NCBI GenBank assembly: GCA_903822185.1
Contig: CAIJOA010000039.1
Location: 157,417 to 221,416 of the forward strand
Direction: 5' to 3'
Length of the DNA stretch: 64,000 nt
Source: an uncultured Rhodospirillales bacterium
GTDB taxonomy: Bacteria > Pseudomonadota > Alphaproteobacteria > ATCC43930 > CGMCC-115725
Shown here one piece after another: positions 1-8,034 of the stretch. Position numbers and translations under genes: made by a program. The notes below the pieces were generated by a model. The model worked only from the letters and a program-made list of their open reading frames with translations, was not told the origin of the DNA and ran no database searches. Position 1 is the first letter of the stretch, and every line of letters begins with the position of its first letter.

Positions 1-178
1 CGATGGCCGCCAGCGGCTGGTTAAGTTCGTGCGCAAAGGCCGAACCGACCTTGTCCATCTCGGTCAGGCGGGCTGCTTGGCTGATTTCAGCCTGCAAAAC
101 CGCCCGTTTTTCGGCGTCGCTGTCGCGTTCAGTCATACTGCCCGATGGAACGTCCACCCGCATCGATAGTAAGTTCAT
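1..178 (-). CDS. FixL-like sensor histidine kinase, N-terminal part (cut by window edge)
   Basis: Only the first 59 codons are present. The translation ends in AHELNQPLAAI, the H-box of a FixL-type HisKA domain, with the His as predicted autophosphorylation site. It is preceded by a Glu/Ala-rich helix (SQAARLTEMDKVGSAF) like the linker in front of the FixL H-box. The frame opens after a TAG near 200; ATGs at 178, 163 and 136 are possible starts and 178 is chosen because a GAG-containing stretch precedes it. Whichever start is used, there is no room for a PAS or membrane sensor before the H-box, so the kinase would be cytosolic and would receive its signal by another route. It is divergent from the receiver at 336. 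Confidence 0.8.
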   Translation of the reverse strand, partial: MNLLSMRVDVPSGSMTERDSDAEKRAVLQAEISQAARLTEMDKVGSAFAHELNQPLAAI

Positions 179-237
179 AGTCTGTCTCGTCAATTTGGTC
201 TATAGTGCTGACCCAATCGGTCCTAAATCGGTAAAAC

Positions 238-251
238 TTGCGCCAGATCAA
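238..251. promoter_or_regulatory. FixK/FNR-like box between divergent kinase and receiver genes
   Basis: TTGCGCCAGATCAA fits the FNR/FixK pattern TTG-N8-CAA with a near-palindromic inside (GCGC..GATC). It lies 60 to 100 bases from both divergent starts, where an oxygen-responsive CRP/FNR-family regulator could act on either gene. Seen as a motif only; no regulator gene of that family is in the window. Confidence 0.45.
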
Positions 252-335
252 TATCCGGAAAGCGCGAGCGGCTATTCTGAACATTGCTACCGGCCTCGAA
301 CGACCTTGGCTGGTGCTGAAGGGAAATCTCCCTCG

Positions 336-719
336 ATGATGAACCCGGAAAACACGATCTATATCGTCGATGACGACGTCGCGGTCCGGGATTCGCTCAA
401 GCTGCTGCTCGAGAGCCACGATTGCCATGTCGAGGATTACGGCTCGACCCGCGAATTTTTCGCTGCCTATCAACCGCAAGACAACCAGTGCCTGGTCCTG
501 GACCAGCATCTGCCAGGCGAAACCGGACTCGATTTTCTTGAATCGACCGACGGCGCGGCGCTGCGGGTGCCCGTCATCGTCATGAGCGGCGGCGGCGATT
601 CAGCGCTGCAGAAACGCGCCCACAAAGCCGGCGTCGTCGCCTATTTCGACAAGCCGTTGGACAATAACGTGCTGCTGGCGACGATCTTCAAGACGCTCGG
701 CATTTCTGCCGAGCCGTAA
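336..719 (+). CDS. Single-domain response regulator (FixJ/CheY-like receiver)
   Basis: A 127-residue protein consisting of one receiver domain. The acidic pocket is D12-D14 (IVDDDVAVRDSL), the phosphoacceptor is D56 (LVLDQHLPGETG), the Ser switch residue is near 84 (VMSGGG) and the conserved Lys is 106 (YFDKPL). The sequence is closest in style to the FixJ receiver, but it stops after the receiver and has no LuxR-type DNA-binding domain, so it must act through protein contact or as a phosphate sink. ATG 336 is followed immediately by a second ATG; upstream in-frame codons show no receiver homology. The partner is most likely the divergent FixL-like kinase. Confidence 0.88.
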   Translation: MMNPENTIYIVDDDVAVRDSLKLLLESHDCHVEDYGSTREFFAAYQPQDNQCLVLDQHLPGETGLDFLESTDGAALRVPVIVMSGGGDSALQKRAHKAGVVAYFDKPLDNNVLLATIFKTLGISAEP

Positions 720-738
720 GATCACAGAAACTTCGCCC

Positions 739-1497
739 TCATAGGAATTTCGTCGGCCGGATCAGCGTGCGCCACATATGGGCGACCGGGCTACCGTCGA
801 ATCCGAGGCCTTCCTTCGGCTGCTTGAAGTTGCGGCCGATGATGTCGATGAAGGGGTCCCAGGTCGGCATCGCGTTCGGATCGAACGAATAGATGTCGTG
901 CACGGTGATCATGCGCGCCGTCATGTACCATTTGTGCTTGCGCGCATCCTCATAGGCCTTTTGGACGTAGTCGTCGGGCTTATAATCGGCGCCGAAATAT
1001 TTGATGTAGAGTTCGGGATATTGATACCCGACTGATTCATCGGGATAGAAACGCAGTGCCTGATGCGCGCGGATCGCCCAGGTCACTTCTTCATCGACAT
1101 AGGGCTCGACCAGTTGCGCGCCCCACCAGCCGTGATCGCAGCGGATGAAACCGCTGACCGCGATGTCGTGCAGCAGGCAGGCGAGAATAGTTTTCTCATT
1201 CATCCCCGCTTTCAGGGCGTGTGTCGCGCTTTGCAGCAGATGGTTATGACCGACGATGCGATGGTTGAAGAAATCCATCAGCGTCGGCGCCTTCGGCATC
1301 TTCGGCAGACGCTGATCGTCGCCCATCATCATGTATTTGCCGGGATTGGCGGCGAGCAGCTTCGCGCCGTTCTCGATCCCGCGCTTGCCGTCGGCAAGTT
1401 CGAACAGGAATGACTTCGCGACGATCGCGTCGAGCTCCGTCGTCATTTTATGTTCGAGCGCGTCCGCGCGTTCCGCCAGCGATGTTTCTGCAACCAT
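739..1497 (-). CDS. HD-domain protein (putative metal-dependent phosphohydrolase)
   Basis: A 252-residue soluble protein with an HD-type metal site. Candidate ligands are H79, H84 and H86 in NHRIVGHNH, the HD pair H110-D111 in CLLHDIAVSGF, and later His/Asp residues around DHGWWG and HDIYSF. HD proteins usually hydrolyse phosphoesters, but some divergent members are di-iron oxygenases, and nothing here fixes the substrate. The start has a strong ribosome site (GGAGG 8 bases upstream). It is the most downstream gene of the reverse-strand catabolic block next to a dienelactone hydrolase, which suggests a catabolic rather than a nucleotide role; this is inference. Confidence 0.75.
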   Translation of the reverse strand: MVAETSLAERADALEHKMTTELDAIVAKSFLFELADGKRGIENGAKLLAANPGKYMMMGDDQRLPKMPKAPTLMDFFNHRIVGHNHLLQSATHALKAGMNEKTILACLLHDIAVSGFIRCDHGWWGAQLVEPYVDEEVTWAIRAHQALRFYPDESVGYQYPELYIKYFGADYKPDDYVQKAYEDARKHKWYMTARMITVHDIYSFDPNAMPTWDPFIDIIGRNFKQPKEGLGFDGSPVAHMWRTLIRPTKFL

Positions 1498-1568
1498 GGG
1501 AGAATCCTCCGCCCGAAGCCTGTTTATCCGACTCTATCCGCCGGTGTTTGAACCTGCAATCGTCCCTA

Positions 1569-2267
1569 TCAGGCGCCGAGGTAACGCCGCAGGAAGGCGT
1601 CTGACCGTTGATTGGCAAGCGCCGTTACCTCGGCGTTGTAGGCCGCGCTGCCCACCCGGTTGAAGGCGTGATCGGCGTTCGGATAGGCGTAAAGCTCGGC
1701 CCGGCCGGCGAGCGCTGCCTTGATCTGCGCCTGCGCCTCGGCCGGCACATGGCGGTCCTGTTCCGGGATATGCAGCAGCAACGGCTTCTTGATATTCGCC
1801 GCCTCATCAAGGCTTTTTTCGATGCCCACGCCGAAATAGCCGACATTGCAATCAGCATCGCTGCGCACCGCCATCAAGTAGGCGGTTTCGCCGCCGAGGC
1901 AATAGCCGAGGGTTCCGACCTTGCCGTTGCAGGCCGGATGAGCGCGCAGGAATGCGACGCAGGCTTTCAAATCTTCGACCGCCTTATCGTGGTCGAGATC
2001 GCGCGCAACCGCGATCGCCTTGGGGAAACTTTCCTTATCGAGCGGATCGAGTTGTACGCCGGGACGGATGCGCCAGAACAGATCGGGACAGATCGCGATA
2101 TAACCCTTGGCCGCATAGTCGTCGGTGAAGCCGCGCATCTCGCTGTTCACGCCGAATATCTGCTGCATCATGACGATGCCCGGCACTTTGGCGCCGACAT
2201 TCTTCGGCAAGCTGAGATAGGCGGAAAAGATTCCGCCGTCGGCGGCTTTGATCGTGACGTCCGGCAT
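1569..2267 (-). CDS. Dienelactone hydrolase family protein
   Basis: A 232-residue alpha/beta hydrolase. The nucleophile is C123 in TLGYCLGGE, and the triad is completed by D171 (EQDRHVP) and H200 (NADHAFN), the Cys-Asp-His arrangement of dienelactone hydrolases. Family members open lactone rings such as 4-carboxymethylenebut-2-en-4-olide at the end of chlorocatechol or other aromatic pathways. ATG 2267 is chosen because GGAGGAAAC precedes it; an in-frame ATG 25 codons upstream gives an Arg-rich extension not typical of the family. It is divergent from the luciferase-like monooxygenase gene at 2368, separated by a 100-base promoter region. Confidence 0.88.
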   Translation of the reverse strand: MPDVTIKAADGGIFSAYLSLPKNVGAKVPGIVMMQQIFGVNSEMRGFTDDYAAKGYIAICPDLFWRIRPGVQLDPLDKESFPKAIAVARDLDHDKAVEDLKACVAFLRAHPACNGKVGTLGYCLGGETAYLMAVRSDADCNVGYFGVGIEKSLDEAANIKKPLLLHIPEQDRHVPAEAQAQIKAALAGRAELYAYPNADHAFNRVGSAAYNAEVTALANQRSDAFLRRYLGA

Positions 2268-2367
2268 AATTGTTTCCTCCCCAGGAACGAGGCACAGACT
2301 GCCACGGCGGCGGCGATTTGATAATCTGCTTCTGGCAGGCATGCTGATAAGCCGTGGGGAGAAGACG

Positions 2368-3375
2368 ATGGAATTCGGGGTTTTCGATCATCTCGACCGG
2401 AACGATCTGTCGCTCAGCGACTATTACGACGCGCGGCTGAAGATCGTCGAGGCCTATGACCGGTTGGGTTTTCACGGCTATCACCTCGCCGAACATCACG
2501 CGACGCCCCTGGGCATGGCGCCCAGCCCCAGCGTATTCTTGTCGGCGGTGGCCCAGCGGACCAAGAAGCTGCGCTTCGGACCGATGGTCTATGCCCTGCC
2601 GCTCTATCACCCGCTGCGCATGATCGAAGAGATCTGCATGCTGGATCATATGAGCCGCGGGCGATTGGATATCGGTTTCGGCCGCGGATCGTCGCCGACC
2701 GAGCTTTCATTCTTCGGCCAGAAGCAAGCCGACTCCCAAGCGATTTATGCCGAGGCGCTGGAACTGATCATTCAGGGCCTGACGCACGAGAACCTAACCT
2801 TCGACGGCAAGTTCTTTCAGCTCGACAATGTGCCGATGGAACTGGCGCCCTATCAAAAACCCTATCCGCCGATCTGGTACGGCGTCCATGCGCCCGATAG
2901 CGCCGATCGCGCGGCGCGTGCTGGCTTGAAGGTGATCGAGTTGGATCAGACCGCAGCGACGAAGCTTTGCTACGACAGGTTTCGCGCGACCTGGGCCGAG
3001 ACGCAAAAGGACAAGCCGCTGCCGCTGATGGGGCTGGGCCGTTTCATCGTCGTCGCCGAAACCGATGCCGAAGCACGCGCCATCGCCACACGTGCCTATC
3101 CGCGCTGGCACAGCAATTTCAGCTTCCTGCATACGCATGCGGGCTACACTGTCTCGCACCCACAACCGCCGACCTACGAAGCATTGGAAGCCGACGGGCG
3201 CGGCTTTGCCGGATCGGCGGCGTCGGTCACGGATTATGTGCGGAGGCAGATGAAGGAAACCGGCGCGAATTATTTCGTCGGGCAATTCGCCTTCGGCGAT
3301 ATGAGTCTTTACGAGACGCTGCGGTCGATCGATCTGTTCGCACGCGAAGTGATGCCCGCGTTGCGGAAAGCCTAG
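2368..3375 (+). CDS. Luciferase-like (LLM class) flavin-dependent monooxygenase
   Basis: A 335-residue member of the bacterial luciferase-like TIM-barrel family, which uses reduced flavin (FMN or F420) to oxidise small organic substrates. It begins MEFGVFDHLDR and shows the family patterns YHLAEHHATP, RTKKLRFGPMVY, LDHMSRGRLDIGFGRG and the substrate-loop region around QTAATKLC. Length and domain order are normal. A GGGGAGAAG ribosome site sits just before ATG 2368. It is the only forward gene in the first 13 kb and faces the CoA-transferase gene, overlapping its 3' end by four bases. The substrate is not evident. Confidence 0.87.
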   Translation: MEFGVFDHLDRNDLSLSDYYDARLKIVEAYDRLGFHGYHLAEHHATPLGMAPSPSVFLSAVAQRTKKLRFGPMVYALPLYHPLRMIEEICMLDHMSRGRLDIGFGRGSSPTELSFFGQKQADSQAIYAEALELIIQGLTHENLTFDGKFFQLDNVPMELAPYQKPYPPIWYGVHAPDSADRAARAGLKVIELDQTAATKLCYDRFRATWAETQKDKPLPLMGLGRFIVVAETDAEARAIATRAYPRWHSNFSFLHTHAGYTVSHPQPPTYEALEADGRGFAGSAASVTDYVRRQMKETGANYFVGQFAFGDMSLYETLRSIDLFAREVMPALRKA

Positions 3376-4589
3376 ATCGCTTCGGCCTTGCGCAGCGCCG
3401 CGAGGCCCGCGTCGTCGTAGCCGATATCCCGCAGCACCGATTCCGTATGCTCGCCCAGAAGCGGCGGCATACGTTGTTCGGGCTCGCGCACGCCGTTGAT
3501 GCGCACCGCACGGTGCATCATCGTCATCGTGCCGTAGCCTTCGCGCTCACGCTGCTCGAAGATGCCGAGATGCGCGACCTCAGGATCGCGCATCGCTTCG
3601 GACACCGTATTGATCTCCGAACCGGCGACGTCTTCGGCGGCGAGACGCTGCATCCATTCATCGCGGCTGCGTTTCGCAAACACCGGGCGCAGCGCGTCGA
3701 TCAGCATCGAGAAATTATCGATGCGGCTTTGACGTTTCTGGAAAACGGGATGCGCCGCGATATCGGCATCGCCCATCGCCGCGACGAGTGCCAGCCATAG
3801 CTTGTCGGGACCGCCGACATGAACCGCGAGCATCTTGTCGTCGGCACAGCGGAACAGGAACGAGTGCGAATAAGACGTCCGCGTCTCCGGCGCCATGTCG
3901 ATGCCGGATTCGGTATAGGCGGTGAAGGCGTCGGGCATGAAATGGATTGCCGATTCGATCATGCTGATATCGATGCGCGCGCCGATGCCGGTGCGTTCAC
4001 GGCCGTAGAGCGAGGCCATGACCGCGTTGGCCGCCTGCATCGAGGTCGCCTGATCGGCCACCGTCGGGCCGCGCATGCGCGGATCGGCCGGGTCGCTGAA
4101 GAGATAGAGCATGCCCGATAGCGCCTGTCCGACCGTATCGAAGGATGGGCGCGCCTTATAAGGCCCATCCTCGGAAAAACCCGAGATCGAGCAATAGATC
4201 AGTTTCGGATTGTCCTGTTTCAGCACGTCGTAGCCGACGCCGAGTCGGTCGAGCACGCCGGCGCGGAAATTCTCGAGAACGACGTCGGACTGCGCCGCAA
4301 GCTTTCGGAAGACCGCGCGGCCTTCGGGCTTTTGCAGATCGAGGACGACGCTTTCCTTGTTCCGGTTGAAGCCGAGAAAGTTATGGCCGTAGCCGGGAAT
4401 GCGGGGCTTCGTGACATAGAGACGGAACGGATCGCCGACTCCGGGCCGTTCGATCTTGATGACCCGCGCGCCGAGATCGGCGAGAAGCTGACCGGCATAA
4501 GGCCCGGCGATGAATTGCCCCAGCTCGAGGACGGTAAGACCCGCCAAAGGATTTTCGGGGCTCGGTTGCCGCCCTTGATCTGCCGTCAT
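3372..4589 (-). CDS. Family III CoA-transferase (CaiB/BaiF/formyl-CoA transferase type)
   Basis: A 405-residue CoA-transferase of the CaiB/BaiF family. N-terminal LTVLELGQFIAGPYAGQLL and the motif RPSFDTVGQALSGM with D151 correspond to the aspartate that forms the acyl-CoA anhydride intermediate in formyl-CoA transferase. The enzyme moves CoA between carboxylic acids and often activates the substrate of a degradation pathway. It starts 11 bases after the Rieske oxygenase stop, so the two are probably cotranscribed; together with the RraA-like aldolase this suggests degradation of an oxidised aromatic or dicarboxylic acid. The exact acid cannot be told. Confidence 0.9.
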   Translation of the reverse strand: MTADQGRQPSPENPLAGLTVLELGQFIAGPYAGQLLADLGARVIKIERPGVGDPFRLYVTKPRIPGYGHNFLGFNRNKESVVLDLQKPEGRAVFRKLAAQSDVVLENFRAGVLDRLGVGYDVLKQDNPKLIYCSISGFSEDGPYKARPSFDTVGQALSGMLYLFSDPADPRMRGPTVADQATSMQAANAVMASLYGRERTGIGARIDISMIESAIHFMPDAFTAYTESGIDMAPETRTSYSHSFLFRCADDKMLAVHVGGPDKLWLALVAAMGDADIAAHPVFQKRQSRIDNFSMLIDALRPVFAKRSRDEWMQRLAAEDVAGSEINTVSEAMRDPEVAHLGIFEQREREGYGTMTMMHRAVRINGVREPEQRMPPLLGEHTESVLRDIGYDDAGLAALRKAEAI

Positions 4590-4600
4590 GTCGTTATTTG

Positions 4601-5890
4601 CTATTCCGCCGCTGCTGCCTTCGACGCAGCCATATGCTGCGCGTAGAAGACTTCCTTGTAGTTGTCCTTATCGGGCGAGATCAAGGACGCGACCACGATT
4701 TCCGTGATCTTCTGCTTCATTTGCTGCGAGTCGGTGATACGGAAAGGTAATTCCTTACCGGTATCAAGCTCCTCCATCGCGGCCAAAAGGGTGCGCCGTG
4801 CGCCGACGATCGCCTTGTCGCCATGGCCGAGATGCTCTTTCGAGCGATCATAGATCGGCCCCATCGCCTCGGTCGCCCAGTTGTCGTGCAGACCGAAGGC
4901 ATGGCCGAGTCCCGCGAACCAACCGGCCTTCATGTCCTTGCGATCCTGCAGCCAGCGATTTTCCTTATTGCGCTCGGGCAGACGAGTCGGGTTCTTCGGG
5001 TCCCACTGCATCTCGGCCTGATGACGTTCCCAGGAGAGATTGATCTCGCCCTTGCGCTTAAAGACCAGCTGATATTTGAAATGATGCTCATCGTCGATCG
5101 GCACATGCCACAGCGCCATGTAGCCGTCGCCGTCGCTGCTGCCCGCGACGATCGCGATGTTGGGGCAGATGAAATTCGAGATGCGCAGATAGGCCTCGTT
5201 GCGCAGGTCACGCATCGCATAGATGCGAACGCCGTAATCGGTGCGCTCGACCTCCATCCGCGGCGTGCCGTGGCGGAAGAATTCATAGACCGGCCCGGCA
5301 TTCGAGTCGCTGAGCGTCGCACGCGCCGACGGCAGCGCGAAATGCAGGTAGCTGAGATGATACGGATCGATATCGCCTTCGAGTCCTTGCAGCCAATTGC
5401 AGCGTTCGCGCGAACGCACGACATAGCGATGATTGTCGGGCACCTGGAGACATTCCCATTCCGGAAACGCCGGAGGCTCACCCTCGCCCAAATAGGCGAA
5501 GATCATCCCGCCCATGACCCGAACCGGATAGGCGCCGTGTTTGATCATATGGCAGAAGTCTTTGCCCGGCGGCTCGGCCGGTTGCTCAAGGCACTTGCCG
5601 TTCGTGTCGAACACCCAACCGTGATAGACACAGCGCAACCCGCCCGCTTCGATCCGGCCGTAGCTGAGATCGGCGCCACGATGCGGGCAAACAAGATCGA
5701 GCAGCCCGACCTTGCCGGCTTCGTCGCGGAACAAGACGAAATCCTGATGCAGCGCCTTGATCGCAATCGGCGCGTCCTCGGGAATGTCGGATTCCATCGC
5801 GACCGGCAGCCAATAGTTCCGGAACAGCTTGCCGCCCGGCGTCCCCGGCCCGGTCAACGTCACCAGATCGTTTTGTTCTTTCGTCAGCAT
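4601..5890 (-). CDS. Rieske non-heme iron oxygenase, alpha subunit (phthalate dioxygenase-like)
   Basis: A 429-residue ring-hydroxylating oxygenase component. The Rieske [2Fe-2S] ligands are C68, H70, C87 and H90 (CPHRGADL ... CVYHGW). The mononuclear iron site is in EGDIDPYHLSYLH with H178 and H183. Length and spacing match the phthalate 4,5-dioxygenase / vanillate demethylase subgroup, which works as a homotrimer and takes electrons from a separate reductase. No reductase is in the window, so it must borrow one. ATG 5890 has GGGAGGACGAC in front. The neighbours are an RraA-like aldolase upstream and a CoA-transferase downstream. Confidence 0.92.
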   Translation of the reverse strand: MLTKEQNDLVTLTGPGTPGGKLFRNYWLPVAMESDIPEDAPIAIKALHQDFVLFRDEAGKVGLLDLVCPHRGADLSYGRIEAGGLRCVYHGWVFDTNGKCLEQPAEPPGKDFCHMIKHGAYPVRVMGGMIFAYLGEGEPPAFPEWECLQVPDNHRYVVRSRERCNWLQGLEGDIDPYHLSYLHFALPSARATLSDSNAGPVYEFFRHGTPRMEVERTDYGVRIYAMRDLRNEAYLRISNFICPNIAIVAGSSDGDGYMALWHVPIDDEHHFKYQLVFKRKGEINLSWERHQAEMQWDPKNPTRLPERNKENRWLQDRKDMKAGWFAGLGHAFGLHDNWATEAMGPIYDRSKEHLGHGDKAIVGARRTLLAAMEELDTGKELPFRITDSQQMKQKITEIVVASLISPDKDNYKEVFYAQHMAASKAAAAE

Positions 5891-5972
5891 GTCGTCCTCC
5901 CAACAGGGAATTTATTTGGGTCGATTACAATCAAGCGGTGGCGGCAAGTCAAATCGCCACCCGGTGATGGTA

Positions 5973-6629
5973 TCACTTATGCCCAAGCATTTTTTCGTAA
6001 TCGGCGCCCATAACCTCGGCCATTTTCTGACCGGCCTGCGCCGCCTTGGCCATCGCTGCTTCGCGTGAGGCGATACGTTCGGCATCGGCGAGAACGTGAT
6101 CGAGCTGCGCGGCGGGAATAAAGACCGCGCAACTGCTGTCGGCGACGACGTAATCGCCGTCATTCACCGTGACCTCGCCGACCGTGATCGGCGCACCGGT
6201 CGAAACCTCAATGATGCGACCGCGCGCGGTTCGTGCGGTGACCGAGCGGGCATAAACCGGAAAGCCGAAATCGGTCGCCTCGTCGATGTCGCGCGCTGGA
6301 CCTTCGACGATCACGCCGGCGACACCCTTGGTCTTGGCTCCGATCGACAGAATGCCACCCCATCCCGCCGCTTCGATCCCGCTGCGTTGCTCGACGACGA
6401 TGACATCGCCGGCATCGGACGCGTCGATCGCCGTGGTGCAAAGATGGTGCGCCGCCGTCCGGCCTTCGGCGGCTTCCAGCTTCACCGTTCGGACACGCCC
6501 GGCGACGCGCTGCCGCACCGATCGCGGCAACAGGCCCGACACCGCGCCGACCAGCTTCAACCGGTCCATCGCATCGGAAATGGCGCAGCTATCGAGCTTG
6601 CGCAGCCGTTCTAATTGGCTTTCAGACAT
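5973..6629 (-). CDS. RraA-like / HMG-CHA aldolase family protein
   Basis: A 218-residue protein of the RraA / 4-hydroxy-4-methyl-2-oxoglutarate aldolase superfamily. It shows CAISDAMDRL near the N-terminus, GWGGILSIGAKTKGVAGVIV and the metal/substrate motif EGPARDIDE, where the Arg-Asp pair is conserved in the aldolases. Such enzymes cleave or decarboxylate oxo-acids late in protocatechuate or gallate meta-cleavage; other members are regulators of RNase E, but the catabolic neighbours favour an enzyme. ATG 6629 is preferred; a GTG five codons upstream (6644) is also possible. Confidence 0.85.
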   Translation of the reverse strand: MSESQLERLRKLDSCAISDAMDRLKLVGAVSGLLPRSVRQRVAGRVRTVKLEAAEGRTAAHHLCTTAIDASDAGDVIVVEQRSGIEAAGWGGILSIGAKTKGVAGVIVEGPARDIDEATDFGFPVYARSVTARTARGRIIEVSTGAPITVGEVTVNDGDYVVADSSCAVFIPAAQLDHVLADAERIASREAAMAKAAQAGQKMAEVMGADYEKMLGHK

Positions 6630-6660
6630 GTTCAATCGATCCACTCTTTAAGCCGCCATT

Positions 6661-7869
6661 TCAATCAGCGTCGGTAACGACAGCGCCATAGAGTTCCCAG
6701 TTCTTGCCATTAAAGGATTCAAACTGCATCTGATGGATGACACGGTAGTCGGTCGGCGTCGTCGTGACCGAAATGCCGGGCAGCATCAGCGACGGATGGA
6801 AGGCTTTGATGTTCGAGGCGTGCTTCATGATGTTTTCATGCGTCAGCTCGTCTCCGCATTCCTTGAGAATTTCGGCCAGCGTCTCGCCCGCGTCGTAGCC
6901 GGCGATGGCCAAAGCCGTATCCGTCACCTGCGTATCGTAGGTCTTCATCCAGTCGAGGAAAGCGATGGTCGCCGGGTCGTTCGCCCAGTGTGGATCATTC
7001 GCATCCTTGATGAAGGTCGGGGTGATGACACCGACCGCTTTATCAAGACCGGCGGGCGCCAGCGTGCCCTGGATCTGTGCGACGATCGAGGGAATGATCA
7101 TCTTCGGCTTCCAGCCGGTATCGTAGGCACGGCGTATCGCCTGCGAGGTCGCCTTCGGCGTCGAGAGCGAGATGAAGATCGTCGCACCAGAGCTTTGCAG
7201 CGTGGCGATCTGTGAATCGACGGTCGGGTCCGATACCTCGTATGAGACCGACGCCGCGATCGGCGCCTTATCGCCAAGCCCCTGCTTCACCCCGGCGAAA
7301 TATTCTTTGCCGAGATCGTCGTTCTGAAACAACACTGCGACCTTGGTGCCGGGCCAGTTTTGCCCGACATGCTTGCCGATCAGCACGCCCTCGGTGAAGG
7401 TCGTCACCGAATTGCCGATCGTCCAGGGATGAACCTTCGGATCGTAAAAAGCCGAATTGCCTGTTGCGATGAAAAGCTGCGGGATCTTTTTGTCGTTGAG
7501 ATAACCCGAGACCGCCAGTTGCGTCGGCGTGCCGATCGAACCGGCCATCAACAGGACACCTTCCTGCTCGACCAGTTTTCGCGTGACTTCGACGGCTTTG
7601 GCTGATGAATAGGTATCGTCCTCGGCGATGTAATTGATCTTGCGGCCGTTGATGCCGCCTTTGGTGTTGATCCAGGCGAAATAGGCCGCAACCGATTTCA
7701 CCATCTGCCCCGCGACCGACGCAGGACCGCTGAACGGACCCGAGCCGCCGATCTTGATTTCCGTATCGGTCGCGCCGGTGTCGTATTTCTTATCGGCGTA
7801 GGCCGGGCCGATACCGACGGTCAGCGCGAGCAACGCCGCGCTGGCAATCATTCCTTTATTCGTCTTCAT
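6661..7869 (-). CDS. Branched-chain-amino-acid-type ABC transporter substrate-binding protein
   Basis: A 402-residue periplasmic protein of the LivJ/LivK (type I fold, Peripla_BP_6) family. A signal peptide is clear (MKTNKGMIASAALLALTVGI, cleaved near ADA/YADKK). Mature motifs include EIKIGGSGPFSGPASVAGQ and GSIGTPTQLAVSGYLNDKK. In many soil alphaproteobacteria these proteins bind aromatic acids rather than amino acids. ATG 7869 with GGGGAAAC upstream is preferred over an upstream in-frame start. The permeases LivM and LivH lie further upstream on the same strand; the two ATPase subunits are absent from the window. Confidence 0.92.
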   Translation of the reverse strand: MKTNKGMIASAALLALTVGIGPAYADKKYDTGATDTEIKIGGSGPFSGPASVAGQMVKSVAAYFAWINTKGGINGRKINYIAEDDTYSSAKAVEVTRKLVEQEGVLLMAGSIGTPTQLAVSGYLNDKKIPQLFIATGNSAFYDPKVHPWTIGNSVTTFTEGVLIGKHVGQNWPGTKVAVLFQNDDLGKEYFAGVKQGLGDKAPIAASVSYEVSDPTVDSQIATLQSSGATIFISLSTPKATSQAIRRAYDTGWKPKMIIPSIVAQIQGTLAPAGLDKAVGVITPTFIKDANDPHWANDPATIAFLDWMKTYDTQVTDTALAIAGYDAGETLAEILKECGDELTHENIMKHASNIKAFHPSLMLPGISVTTTPTDYRVIHQMQFESFNGKNWELYGAVVTDAD

Positions 7870-7901
7870 GTTTCCCCATCCTTGTTTTTTTGTTCGGCAT
7901 T

Positions 7902-8028
7902 CCCTCACCTTCCCATCGCTAACGCGATGGGCCCCTTCCTCTCCCGTTGTCACGGGCGAGGAGTTCATTAGCCCCTCGCCCGCTTGCGGGAGAGGGAGGG
8001 ACCCGCGCGAAGCGTGGGAGGGTGAGGG
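7902..8028. repeat. Structured palindromic intergenic repeat
   Basis: Two imperfectly complementary arms of about 42 to 45 bases (7902-7946 and 7987-8028) are separated by a 40-base spacer. Each arm contains its own short hairpin (CCCATCGC..GCGATGGG; CCCGCG..CGTGGG) and the spacer holds a third hairpin, GGCGAGG..CCTCGCC. The outer ends read CCCTCACC and GGTGAGGG. This nested design looks like a REP-type mobile repeat family and fills the gap between two same-strand genes, where it could also stabilise or end the upstream transcript. Confidence 0.8.
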
Positions 8029-8034
8029 TTTATC

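Noticed and set aside
129..509. 126-codon reverse-strand ORF
   Set aside because: Antisense to the receiver gene; no domain features and replaced by the clear receiver coding frame.
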